Below, piece by piece: positions 13,578-22,115 of a stretch of 64,000 bases of DNA. Positions within the stretch are counted from its first letter, which is position 1; each line of letters begins with the position of its first letter. The DNA is from Gemmatimonadaceae bacterium. Lineage in GTDB: Bacteria > Gemmatimonadota > Gemmatimonadetes > Gemmatimonadales > Gemmatimonadaceae. The stretch is from positions 49,571-113,570 of the forward strand of contig JANJUF010000090.1 of the NCBI GenBank assembly GCA_024710705.1. The letters are read 5' to 3'. The position numbers were made by a program, and so were the translations under genes. Below the pieces are notes generated by a model that made no database searches, was not told the origin of the DNA, and saw only the letters and a list, made by a program, of their open reading frames with translations.

Positions 13578-14786
13578 ATGGCAAGCGCACCCGCGACCGC
13601 CGGCCGTCCCCTGGAAGTCCTTGGTGCGTTCACGCGACTGGGCCTGACCTCGTTCGGCGGCCCGATTGCGCACATCGGATATTTCCATCGCGAGTTCGTC
13701 GAGCGGCGGCAGTGGCTCACGGACGCACAGTTCGGGCAGCTCCTGGCGCTCTGCCAGTTCCTGCCGGGCCCGGCGAGCAGCCAGCTCGGTTTCAGCATCG
13801 GCTTGGTCCGCGCCGGGTGGCGAGGCGCCCTCGCGGCGTTCGTGGGCTTCACGCTGCCGTCCGCGCTGCTGCTGTTCGCCTTGGCGTCCGCAAGCGCGTG
13901 GCTGCGTGGGCCGCTCGGGCTCGCCGTCACGCAGGGCCTGAAGCTCGCGGCGGTCGCGGTGGTCGCGCACGGCCTGATCTTGATGGCGCACCGGCTCTGC
14001 CCCGACCTCATCCGAGCGACGCTCGCCGGGGCGGTGGTGGTGGCGATGTATACCCTCGGCGGACCGTGGACGCAGGTGGCGGTGATCGGCGCCGGGGCGC
14101 TGGTGGGTGCCGCGTTCATCCGGCCGCGCAGCGAGTCGGTGGAGACGGCGCTACGCGTGCGCATCGCGCGCGGGTTTGCCATTGCGGCTCTCGTGGTGTT
14201 CGCGCTGGGACTGGTGCTCGCGCTCGCGTGGCCGACGCACGCGCCGGTGCTCCAGAGCGTGTGGGCGGCATTCTGGGGCGCTGGTTCGCTGGTGTTTGGC
14301 GGCGGGCACGTGGTCCTCCCCTTGCTCGAGCAGTCGGTGGTATCCACCGGCTGGGTGAGCGCCAACTCGTTCATGGCCGGCTATGGCGCAGCGCAAGCGG
14401 TGCCCGGACCCATGTTCGCCTTGGCGGCCTACCTGGGCGCGGCCGTGCCGACGGGCTGCGCCCCGGCACTCGGGGCAGTCGTGGCCACCCTGGCCGTGTT
14501 CGCGCCCGGCTTTCTGTTGGTGATCGGGCTCCTGCCGGCGTGGTCGCGCCTCACGGCAAACGTGCGTGCCACCGGGGCCGTGGCGGGGATGAACGCCGCC
14601 GTCGTCGGCCTGCTCGGCGCGGCGCTCTACGATCCGGTCTGGACGAGCGGCGTGCGCGACCCCTCGGACGCCGCGGTGGCGGCCGTAGGGCTGGCCCTCC
14701 TCTGGAACAGCCGCCGTTCCCCCCTCTGGGCGGTCGGGTGGTGCGTCCTCGGCGGGGTGGGACTTGCGTTCATCAATATTTCTTGA
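13578..14786 (+). CDS. chrA: Chromate transporter family protein (two-domain)
   Basis: FTRLGLTSFGGPIAHIGYFHREFVERRQWLTDAQFGQLLALCQFLPGPASSQLGFSIG, repeated FGGGHVVLPLLEQ half. Confidence 0.9.
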   Translation: MASAPATAGRPLEVLGAFTRLGLTSFGGPIAHIGYFHREFVERRQWLTDAQFGQLLALCQFLPGPASSQLGFSIGLVRAGWRGALAAFVGFTLPSALLLFALASASAWLRGPLGLAVTQGLKLAAVAVVAHGLILMAHRLCPDLIRATLAGAVVVAMYTLGGPWTQVAVIGAGALVGAAFIRPRSESVETALRVRIARGFAIAALVVFALGLVLALAWPTHAPVLQSVWAAFWGAGSLVFGGGHVVLPLLEQSVVSTGWVSANSFMAGYGAAQAVPGPMFALAAYLGAAVPTGCAPALGAVVATLAVFAPGFLLVIGLLPAWSRLTANVRATGAVAGMNAAVVGLLGAALYDPVWTSGVRDPSDAAVAAVGLALLWNSRRSPLWAVGWCVLGGVGLAFINIS

Positions 14787-14792
14787 TATATT
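14764..14792 (+). promoter_or_regulatory. Candidate arsR promoter with ArsR-type operator ATCAA-N6-TTGAT
   Basis: -35 TTGCGT 14764-14769, 17 bp, -10 TATATT 14787-14792; inverted repeat ATCAA(14772-14776)/TTGAT(14783-14787) overlaps the chrA stop codon. Confidence 0.65.
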
Positions 14793-14797
14793 GGTGC

Positions 14798-15130
14798 ATG
14801 AGCCTTGCCGCCACCACTGACAGCTTCGAGCGCCACGCCGCGCTCTTTCACGCGCTTTCCGACGTCCGCCGCCTCCGCATCCTCGACCTGCTCCGGCGCG
14901 GGGAGCAGTGCGTCTGCGATCTCCAGTCCGCACTCGACTGCGCCCAGTCCCTGCTCTCCTTCCACCTCAAGACCCTGCGTGACGCCGGCCTTGTGACCAT
15001 GCGCAAGGACGGGCGTTGGTCGCACTATGCCCTTGCCCCGCACGCGCTCGAGCACGCGGAGCAGGCGGTGGCGGCCTTCCGTTCGCCCGGCCTGCGCGGC
15101 CGACGACTGCCCATCAGTTGCTGCGCCTGA
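14798..15130 (+). CDS. arsR: ArsR/SmtB family transcriptional repressor
   Basis: HALSDVRRLRILDLLRRGEQCVCDLQSALDCAQSLLSFHLKTLRDAGLV; contains the ECVCDL-type metal motif (QCVCDL). Confidence 0.9.
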   Translation: MSLAATTDSFERHAALFHALSDVRRLRILDLLRRGEQCVCDLQSALDCAQSLLSFHLKTLRDAGLVTMRKDGRWSHYALAPHALEHAEQAVAAFRSPGLRGRRLPISCCA

Positions 15131-15186
15131 CCGTACGGGTGCGACTCCGCGCTTTTTTTCACCATCATCCATCAAGGAATCTCGAT

Positions 15187-16029
15187 ATGTCCTCCTCCCG
15201 GCCCTCCGACGTCCACGCCATCGTCCGCGAGCGCTACGGGGCCACCGCCCTCGCCGTCGTCGAAGGCAAGGCCAGTTCCTGCTGTGGCGGCGGCTCCTGC
15301 GGCAACACCGATGCCAAGGACCCCATCACCTCCGACCTCTACGAGGCCGCCCAAGTCCAGGGCATCCCCGCCGACGCCGTCCTCGCGTCACTCGGCTGCG
15401 GAAACCCCACGGCACTCGCCGAACTCCATCCCGGCGAGACTGTCCTCGACCTCGGCTCGGGCGGTGGCATCGACGTCCTCCTCTCCGCCCGGCGTGTCGG
15501 TCCCACCGGCTTCGTCTACGGTCTCGACATGACGGACGAGATGCTGGCCCTCGCGAGCAAGAACGCCAAGGCGGCCGGCGTCCAGAACGTCTCCTTCCTC
15601 AAGGGACAGATCGAGCAAATCCCCCTTCCCGACAACTCGGTGGATGTCATCATCTCGAACTGCGTGATCAATCTCGCGGTGGACAAGCCGCAAGTGCTGC
15701 ATGAAGCCTTCCGCGTCCTGAAGCCCGGCGGCCGCTTCGCCGTGAGCGATGTCGTCGTGCGCGGCGAGGTCCCGCCCGACGTCCGCCGCTCCATGGAACT
15801 CTGGGTGGGCTGCATCGCCGGCGCCCTCGAGGAACAGGAGTTCCTGGGGCTGCTCACCGAGGTTGGCTTCCGCAGCCCGAGCGTCGAGCCGACGCGCATC
15901 TACCGGGCCGAGGATGCCCGCGCCTTCCTCAAGGCATCGGGACTCGACGCCGACCGCGTGGCCGACGACATTGACGGGAGGTTCTGCAGCGCCTTCGTGC
16001 GCGCCATCAAGCCGGGAGCCTCCGCATGA
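15187..16029 (+). CDS. arsM: Arsenite methyltransferase
   Basis: [11 protein letters not shown] Cys-rich motif; [46 protein letters not shown]. Confidence 0.9.
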   Translation: MSSSRPSDVHAIVRERYGATALAVVEGKASSCCGGGSCGNTDAKDPITSDLYEAAQVQGIPADAVLASLGCGNPTALAELHPGETVLDLGSGGGIDVLLSARRVGPTGFVYGLDMTDEMLALASKNAKAAGVQNVSFLKGQIEQIPLPDNSVDVIISNCVINLAVDKPQVLHEAFRVLKPGGRFAVSDVVVRGEVPPDVRRSMELWVGCIAGALEEQEFLGLLTEVGFRSPSVEPTRIYRAEDARAFLKASGLDADRVADDIDGRFCSAFVRAIKPGASA

Positions 16030-16496
16030 CCCTCGCGGCACAGCCAACGAATGCCAGCAACACGGACGTCGTCATCCGTGCCGCCACGGCGGCCGACCTT
16101 CGCGCGGTGCACGAACTCCTCCGCGAGGCCAAGCTCCCGCTCGACGGCGTCCCGGCGGACCTCGCCAACTTCCTGGTCGCCGTGCGCGACGGGATGGTCG
16201 TTGGCGCCATCGGCCTGGAGCGCTACCGCGAATCGGCCCTCCTCCGCTCGGCGGTGGTGCACCCGACAATGCGTGGCCTGGGCGTGGGCGAATGCTTGGT
16301 GACAGCGCTCCTCGAGAGCGCGCGTGCGCTCGGGATCCGCGACATGGTGTTGCTCACGACCACCGCCGAGGGCTGGTTCCCGCGGTTCGGCTTCTCGCGC
16401 ATCTCCCGGGATGCCGTCCCCGCCGCGATGCACGCATCGGCGGAACTGCAGGGCGCCTGCCCGGCCAGCGCGGTCGTGATGCGCTGCGCGCTGTAG
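16026..16496 (+). CDS. arsN2: GNAT N-acetyltransferase, ArsN2-like
   Basis: GNAT fold signature VVHPTMRGLGVGECLV; ars operon position; ATGA overlap with arsM. Confidence 0.7.
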   Translation: MTLAAQPTNASNTDVVIRAATAADLRAVHELLREAKLPLDGVPADLANFLVAVRDGMVVGAIGLERYRESALLRSAVVHPTMRGLGVGECLVTALLESARALGIRDMVLLTTTAEGWFPRFGFSRISRDAVPAAMHASAELQGACPASAVVMRCAL

Positions 16497-16522
16497 GCGC
16501 GGCGTCGCCGAGTCCGGCGCCC

Positions 16523-17572
16523 ATGCGGACGTTCGACGTCGCCGTGGTCGGCGCCGGCCAGGCCGCGCTCGCGGCGGGCTACTTCCTGCGGCGCACCGGA
16601 CTCCGCTTCGCCTTGTTCGACGCCGAGCCGGCCGCCGGCGGGGCGTGGCGGCACACCTGGCCCTCGCTGCACCTGTTCTCGCCGGCGCGCTGGAGTTCGC
16701 TCCCAGGGTGGTTGATGCCGGCGAGCGAGGGTCCGTACCCTTCGCGCGAGGAGACCTTGGCCTACCTCGCGGAGTACGAACGCCGCTACGAGCTCCCGAT
16801 CGAGCGCCCGGTGTGGGTCGCAAGCACGCACGCCGACGGCATCGGCCTACGCCTGGTGACTGGCAATGGCCAGGAAATCGCCGCGCGCGTCGTGATCTCG
16901 GCGACCGGCACCTGGAGTGCGCCGGTGCTCCCCGTGTTCGAGGGGCAGGATCGTTTCACCGGCGAGATCATCCATTCGGCGCACTACGCCGGCCCCACGC
17001 GCTATGCCGGCAAGCGCGTCCTCGTGATCGGTGCCGGCAATTCCGGCGCCCAGATATTCGCCGACCTCGTGGACCACGCCCGCGTCACCTGGGTCACGAA
17101 GGATCCCCCGGTGTTCCTGCCGGACCATGTGGATGGCCAGTATCTGTTTGCGCAGGCGACGGCCCGCTACCAAGCCATAAAGGAAGGCCGCACTCCCGCC
17201 CCCCCGCGCTCCCTCGGCGACGTCGTGATGGTCCCGGCCGTGCGGGCCCTGCGCGACCGTGGATTGCTCAGCGCGCTCCCGCTCTTCCGCCGCTTCACGC
17301 CGGACGGTGTCGAGTGGCCTGATGGCCACCTCGAGGCGGTGGACGCCGTGATCCTCGCTACCGGATTCCGCCCTGCCCTCGCGCACCTCGCCCCACTCGC
17401 CACGCCGAATGAGCACGGCCGCCTCGCGATGGAGGGCGCGCACGCATCCGCCCACCCACGCCTCTACCCCCTGGGCTACGGCGACTGGACCGGCTTCGCC
17501 AGCGCCACCCTCATCGGCGTAGGCCGCAGCGCAAAGCAAGTCGTCACCGAGATCGAAACGGCGTTGAAGTAA
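16523..17572 (+). CDS. arsO: Flavin-containing monooxygenase, ArsO-like
   Basis: VVGAGQAALAAGYFLRRTGL (FAD), VLVIGAGNSGAQIFADL (NADPH), ATGFRPAL; terminal gene of ars cluster. Confidence 0.75.
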   Translation: MRTFDVAVVGAGQAALAAGYFLRRTGLRFALFDAEPAAGGAWRHTWPSLHLFSPARWSSLPGWLMPASEGPYPSREETLAYLAEYERRYELPIERPVWVASTHADGIGLRLVTGNGQEIAARVVISATGTWSAPVLPVFEGQDRFTGEIIHSAHYAGPTRYAGKRVLVIGAGNSGAQIFADLVDHARVTWVTKDPPVFLPDHVDGQYLFAQATARYQAIKEGRTPAPPRSLGDVVMVPAVRALRDRGLLSALPLFRRFTPDGVEWPDGHLEAVDAVILATGFRPALAHLAPLATPNEHGRLAMEGAHASAHPRLYPLGYGDWTGFASATLIGVGRSAKQVVTEIETALK

Positions 17573-17584
17573 GAGCGTAGACCG

Positions 17585-17630
17585 AAGACGAAAGGAGGGC
17601 CCACCTCTCGGCAGGCCCTCCTTCCGTCTT
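17585..17630. terminator. 17-bp hairpin between convergent arsO and ssrA
   Basis: AAGACGAAAGGAGGGCC (17585-17601) / GGCCCTCCTTCCGTCTT (17614-17630), one mismatch, 12-nt loop. Confidence 0.7.
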
Positions 17631-17649
17631 CCGTCTTGAGCCAATCTAG

Positions 17650-18007
17650 TGGAGGCGGGGAGATTCGAACTCCCGTCTTGCATCGGATCTTCCACAGCGT
17701 CTACGCGTGTATCCTGTCGATTGGTGTTTCCGAACGCTGGCCGACAGGCCGCCGTCGTTCAGATGAGTCCATCTTGATCTCGCCGGTTGGCGGAGGACGC
17801 GCCAACAAGCCAGCCTGGATTTGCGATACCCGAGTGACGCCCCAGGCGGGGCTTCCTCTCAGGCACTGCTGCGGTAAAGCTAGGCTTTACGCAGCGAGAG
17901 CGAAGTTGTTATTCGCAGTTGTGAATTTCCCGAGGGTTTTACCAGGGACCCGAGGACCTGGACGCGCAGCCATGGAGCCACCCACACAATCGAAACCAGT
18001 CGCCCCC
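17650..18007 (-). ncRNA. ssrA: tmRNA (ssrA), proteolysis tag ANNNFALAA
   Basis: 5' GGGGGCG pairs with 3' CGCCTCC; TGGTTTCGA and GGGAGTTCGAATCTCCC T-arm; tag frame GCGAATAACAACTTCGCTCTCGCTGCGTAA ends at 17887; stop codon within hairpin GCTGCGTAAAGC/GCTTTACCGCAGC; CCA not encoded (CTA). Confidence 0.95.
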
Positions 18008-18021
18008 TGCACTACACTGAA

Positions 18022-18050
18022 TGAATACCCTTCGGGCCTCTGGAGTTCAA
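18022..18050 (-). promoter_or_regulatory. Candidate ssrA promoter, TTGAAC-N17-TATTCA
   Basis: Read on - strand: TTGAAC TCCAGAGGCCCGAAGGG TATTCA, -10 14 nt upstream of the mature 5' end; exact end coordinates approximate. Confidence 0.5.
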
Positions 18051-18076
18051 TCGGGGCACCCCGCGCGTCCGCGGCG

Positions 18077-19708
18077 CTAGGCTGACCACGCGCCCTCGGC
18101 GGGCGACAGCTCCACCCGGTTCCGCCCGCCGCGCTTCGCGGCATAGAGGGCCTTGTCGGCGCGCTCGTAGAGGCGGTCGCCGGCGTTGGAGCGTGCCACG
18201 TACATCGCTACGCCGAAACTGGCCGTGACCCGGACGTCGCCGGCCGGCGTGCGCACCACCATGGACTCGAGGGCACGGCGGCAGCGTTCCGCCACCTCCA
18301 TCGCGCCTTGCTGGTCGGTCTGCGGCAGTAAGAGGGCCAGCTCCTCGCCGCCCAGTCGCATGACGTGGTCGGTGGCGCGCCGGGCGGCGCTCAATGCGCT
18401 CCCCACGCTCTGGAGCACCGTGTCGCCGACCTCATGCCCGTAGGTGTCATTCACGGACTTGAAGTGGTCCACGTCCGCAATCACCAGCGCCGAGGATCCG
18501 CCGTAGCGATCGGTCTCGCTGATCATGCGCTGGAACTCGGCCTCGAAGGCGCGGCGGTTGGGGAGCCCGGTGAGTTGGTCGGTGAGGGCGCGTTTCGTCT
18601 CATCCTGCACTGCCCACGCGGTTTCCAGCGCACCCGCGGCGATGGTACCGAGGTCAATCGCGCCGCGGGCGTCGTTCTGGGACAGGGCGTTCCGCTCGGG
18701 ATGCCCGAGCACGAGCGCGCCCAAGGGCTGCTCCTTCTCGCTCCGGCGCAGCGGCACGATCACCAGCGATCGCGTGCCTGACGGCAGTGGGACGTCGGTG
18801 AAGACCGGTTCGCGGGACGAGACGAGGATGCGCGCATCACTCAGGACCTTCGGATTGCCCGTCCGGCATACCTCGCCCACCAGCGAGCCTTGTCGTGCCA
18901 CGAAACCCGTGCCGAACTCGGGCGCGCCATGCCCAATCAATGTCGGAACCCCCTTCTGCAGGTCGGGATACCACCGCACCACGATGGCCCAGGCCGCGCC
19001 CGTGACCACGCAGGCGTCGCGGCCAAGCAGCTGCTCGAGCGCCATGGGATCGCGGCTGCCCTGCAGGGTCGTCGCCGTCCGGATCATGGCGCGCAGCTTG
19101 TTGGTCCGCTGGGCCAGCGTCGCGCGTGTTCGCACCACTTCGTGCAGGGCCGCGATCTCCCGCGCGTGGCGCCGCAACCACTCCGTGGCCGTGGTACGAT
19201 CCATCGTGGGCGTCTCGCGATAGTGCACCGACACCGCCCCTCGGTGGTCGCCGGCACGCACTCCGGTCGAGAGCAGCTGCAGGGGGCCGGTGGGATTGAA
19301 CGTGGCGCGTTGGCCATCGGCGCTCAGTTCCACGAGCAGGCGATCGGACTCCGGAAGGGCCGGTGGTTCCGCGCCGCGCGACCACGCCACGGCGAGGAGG
19401 TGCCCATCGTCCTCCTCGAACGGCTGCCAGAGCACCGCTTCGTACGCACCGACGTGGTCGGCCAGCAGCTGCAGTGCCCGCTGCAGCACCCGCTGGTCCT
19501 CCTTGCTCGCATCGGCCGGCACGGCGTATTCGTCGGACCGGAACGCCGCCAGGAGCGTCTGCTCCTGCAGGGCGCGTCCGGTGGCCGGGGCGGACGGGAG
19601 CGCCATCTCGGGCTCCACCGGCGTGTCGCGCCGGCGGCGCGGCTTCATGATCACGAAGCAGGAGCCGGCCGCGACAACGACGAGCAACCCGATGAGGAGA
19701 TCGGTCAT
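18077..19708 (-). CDS. Membrane-anchored GAF + GGDEF diguanylate cyclase
   Basis: DQLTGLPNRRAFEAEFQRM, LIADVDHFKSVNDTYGHEVGD, RLGGEELALLLP. Confidence 0.85.
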   Translation of the reverse strand: MTDLLIGLLVVVAAGSCFVIMKPRRRRDTPVEPEMALPSAPATGRALQEQTLLAAFRSDEYAVPADASKEDQRVLQRALQLLADHVGAYEAVLWQPFEEDDGHLLAVAWSRGAEPPALPESDRLLVELSADGQRATFNPTGPLQLLSTGVRAGDHRGAVSVHYRETPTMDRTTATEWLRRHAREIAALHEVVRTRATLAQRTNKLRAMIRTATTLQGSRDPMALEQLLGRDACVVTGAAWAIVVRWYPDLQKGVPTLIGHGAPEFGTGFVARQGSLVGEVCRTGNPKVLSDARILVSSREPVFTDVPLPSGTRSLVIVPLRRSEKEQPLGALVLGHPERNALSQNDARGAIDLGTIAAGALETAWAVQDETKRALTDQLTGLPNRRAFEAEFQRMISETDRYGGSSALVIADVDHFKSVNDTYGHEVGDTVLQSVGSALSAARRATDHVMRLGGEELALLLPQTDQQGAMEVAERCRRALESMVVRTPAGDVRVTASFGVAMYVARSNAGDRLYERADKALYAAKRGGRNRVELSPAEGAWSA

Positions 19709-20460
19709 CGCGGGTGCGCGAGGATGCGAGCCGCGGCCACGGCGGCACCGAAGCCGTTGTCGATGTTGCACACCGTGACGCCGGCGGCGCAGGAGTTGAG
19801 CATGGTCAACAGGGGGGCCAGTCCCTGGAACGCCGCGCCGTAGCCCACACTCGTCGGCACGGCGATCACGGGCACCTCCACCAAGCCGCCCACCACCGAG
19901 GGGAGCGCACCGTCCATGCCCGCCACCACGATGATCACCGCCGCGCCGGCCAGCGTCTCCCGCTGGGCGAGGATGCGATGGATGCCGGCGACCCCTACGT
20001 CCGTCACGCGCATCGTCGGGTGCCCGAAGGCGTCGAGCGTCACGGCGGCTTCCTCAGCCACCGGCAGGTCACTGGTGCCCGCCGTGACGATGGCCACGGC
20101 CTGCGTCCCCCGCGGCGGAGGCGCTGCTCCGCGCAGCAGCACCGTACGCGCCATCGCATTCACGTCGGCGGCGTCCCACCGCCCCTGCAGCGCGGCCCGC
20201 AGTGCGGCGTCGGCGCGCGTGACGAGGAACCCATCGCCATGCGATTCCAGTCGCTCGCAGATCGCAACCACCTGCGCCGGCTCCTTCCCCTGCCCGAAGA
20301 CCACCTCGGGGAATCCCTGCCGCAGTGCCCGATGGCGGTCGAGCGTGGCGAAGCCCAGTTCGTCCACCGGCGCGTGATCGAGTTGGGCGAGTGCGACATC
20401 CACCGCGAGACGCCCCTCGGCCACCTCGGCCAGGAGCGCGCGCACTCGCTCGCGCCTCAC
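19705..20460 (-). CDS. larB: LarB (nickel-pincer cofactor biosynthesis, AIR carboxylase-like)
   Basis: AIVTAGTSDLPVAEEAAVTL, VVAGMDGALPSVVGGLVEVPVIAVPTSVGYGAAFQGLAPLLTMLNSCAAGVTVCNIDNGFGA; GTG start overlapping dus stop. Confidence 0.85.
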   Translation of the reverse strand: MRRERVRALLAEVAEGRLAVDVALAQLDHAPVDELGFATLDRHRALRQGFPEVVFGQGKEPAQVVAICERLESHGDGFLVTRADAALRAALQGRWDAADVNAMARTVLLRGAAPPPRGTQAVAIVTAGTSDLPVAEEAAVTLDAFGHPTMRVTDVGVAGIHRILAQRETLAGAAVIIVVAGMDGALPSVVGGLVEVPVIAVPTSVGYGAAFQGLAPLLTMLNSCAAGVTVCNIDNGFGAAVAAARILAHPR

Positions 20461-21455
20461 GCGGCCTCCGCCTCGCGCATCCACTCGCTTCGCAGGTACT
20501 CGTCGAAGATCCCCTCGACCTCGTCGAAGCTGTTCACGGCGTGCAGCTTCTTCCGCAAGTCGGCAGAGTTGGGGAGCCCCTTCACGTACCAACCCAGGTG
20601 CTTGCGAAACTCGAGCGCCGCCCCGACGGGATCGGCCTCGTAGCCCTGCACCATGCGCGCGTGGTCGAGCGCGATCTTGAAGCGCTCCTCGACGCCGGGC
20701 GTGGCCGGCACGGGCCTGCCATCGAGCAAGGCCCGTGTCTGCTGGAAGATCCACGGCTGCCCGAAGGAGCCCCGCGCAATCATCACGGCGTCGCAGCCCG
20801 TCTCCCGATGCATGCGGTAGGCATCCTCGGCCGTCTTGATGTCGCCATTGCCGATCACCGGGATGTCCAGCGCCTGCTTCACGGCGGCGATCTCCTCCCA
20901 GCGCGCCGAGCCCGTGTACATCTGCGTGCGCGTGCGCGGATGCAAGGCAATGGCCTTCACGCCGGCGTCCTGGCACCTGAGCGCAATCTTCACCGGGTCG
21001 CGCATCTCCTCGCTCCACCCGCTGCGGATCTTGCAGGTGACGGGCAGGTGCGTGCCGGAGATCACGGCGCGGATCACCCGCTGCACGAGGTCGAGATCGC
21101 GCAGGCAGCCAGAGCCGCCATTGCGCTTCACGACCTTCTTCACCGGGCAACCGAAGTTGATGTCGATGTAATCGGGATGGAACACGTCCGTCACCAGCGC
21201 TGCCGCCTCACGCATCGCGTCGGGTTCGGCCCCGAAAATCTGGACGCCAATCGGGTGCTCATCTTCCGAGAACCGCAGCTTGGCGATCGTGGCCTCGTTC
21301 TCCCGGCGGATCCCTTCGGCCGAGAGGAATTCCGTCACGACGACGTCCGCCCCCCACGCGCGGCAGAGCCGGCGGAAGGGGGATTCCGAGACCCCCGCCA
21401 TGGGGGCCAAGAAGACGGGGACGGCAACGCCGCCAGTCGGGTACGGAAAGGGCAT
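20457..21455 (-). CDS. dusB: tRNA-dihydrouridine synthase
   Basis: VFLAPMAGVSESPFRRLCRAWGADVVVTEFLSAEG; IDINFGCPVKKVVKRNGGSGCLRD. Confidence 0.9.
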   Translation of the reverse strand: MPFPYPTGGVAVPVFLAPMAGVSESPFRRLCRAWGADVVVTEFLSAEGIRRENEATIAKLRFSEDEHPIGVQIFGAEPDAMREAAALVTDVFHPDYIDINFGCPVKKVVKRNGGSGCLRDLDLVQRVIRAVISGTHLPVTCKIRSGWSEEMRDPVKIALRCQDAGVKAIALHPRTRTQMYTGSARWEEIAAVKQALDIPVIGNGDIKTAEDAYRMHRETGCDAVMIARGSFGQPWIFQQTRALLDGRPVPATPGVEERFKIALDHARMVQGYEADPVGAALEFRKHLGWYVKGLPNSADLRKKLHAVNSFDEVEGIFDEYLRSEWMREAEAA

Positions 21456-21462
21456 CTGTGGA

Positions 21463-21491
21463 AAGCTAGGAGGGGGTGCAAACGCTTGCAA
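21463..21491 (-). promoter_or_regulatory. Candidate dusB promoter TTGCAA-N17-TAGCTT
   Basis: -35 TTGCAA 21486-21491, -10 TAGCTT 21463-21468, ATG 7 nt downstream. Confidence 0.55.
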
Positions 21492-21500
21492 TATCGTCAT

Positions 21501-21529
21501 TTGACGTCATTTGTGACTCCCGTTACCTT
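21501..21529 (+). promoter_or_regulatory. Candidate PTS-IIA gene promoter TTGACG-N17-TACCTT
   Basis: -35 21501-21506, -10 21524-21529, ATG 6 nt downstream. Confidence 0.6.
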
Positions 21530-21535
21530 TGGCGG

Positions 21536-21988
21536 ATGGAACTCCGGGAATTCTTCGCCGAAGACGCGATCCAGCTCGAACTCGCGGGTAGCACGAAGGA
21601 CGACATCCTCAAGGAGCTGATTGGGCTCCTCCGCCTCCCCGAGAAGGACGAGGCCATGCTCTTCAAGATGCTCAAGCGCCGGGAGAACCTCGGCTCCACG
21701 GGTATCGGCCGGGGCATCGCCATCCCCCACTGCCGTTCCCTGGTCGTGAGCAAGCTCCGGGTGGCCTTTGGGCGCAAGAAGGCCGGGGTGGACTTCAAGG
21801 CGATTGACGACAAGCCGGTCCACTTCTTTTTCCTGATCGTCGCCCCGCCGTTGGAGGTCTCCAACCAGTACCTCCCGGTGCTGGGCAAGATCGCCCAGTT
21901 CTCGAAGGAGGCGGACGTGCCGGAGAAGCTCCTGGCGCTCAGTCAGCCGGCGCAGTTCATGCAACTGCTGGTGGAGAAGGGCGTGTAA
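21536..21988 (+). CDS. PTS IIA (PtsN/EIIA-fructose type) domain protein
   Basis: [56 protein letters not shown]. Confidence 0.85.
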   Translation: MELREFFAEDAIQLELAGSTKDDILKELIGLLRLPEKDEAMLFKMLKRRENLGSTGIGRGIAIPHCRSLVVSKLRVAFGRKKAGVDFKAIDDKPVHFFFLIVAPPLEVSNQYLPVLGKIAQFSKEADVPEKLLALSQPAQFMQLLVEKGV

Positions 21989-21998
21989 CGCCGCCTCA

Positions 21999-22070
21999 CC
22001 ACGAAGGCACGAAGGGCTCCGACGCGCGAACAAGGATTCGCCTACGTCGGAGCCCTTCGTGTCTTCGTGG
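21999..22070. terminator. 26-bp inverted repeat built on CACGAAGG-type octamers
   Basis: CCACGAAGGCACGAAGGGCTCCGACG (21999-22024) / CGTCGGAGCCCTTCGTGTCTTCGTGG (22045-22070), one mismatch (G:U capable). Confidence 0.75.
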
Positions 22071-22115
22071 CGGACAGCAGTTCCCAAGCTCGAGAACCGA
22101 CGCCAGAATACTGCC

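Noticed and set aside
13271-15130. 619-aa + strand ORF covering chrA and arsR
   Set aside because: Only its last ~110 codons (arsR) are real; the rest is an out-of-frame Arg/Gly/Pro-rich read of chrA
17636-18144. ORFs on both strands across 17.6-18.1 kb
   Set aside because: Region is tmRNA; the - strand ORF merely ends with the ssrA tag ANNNFALAA
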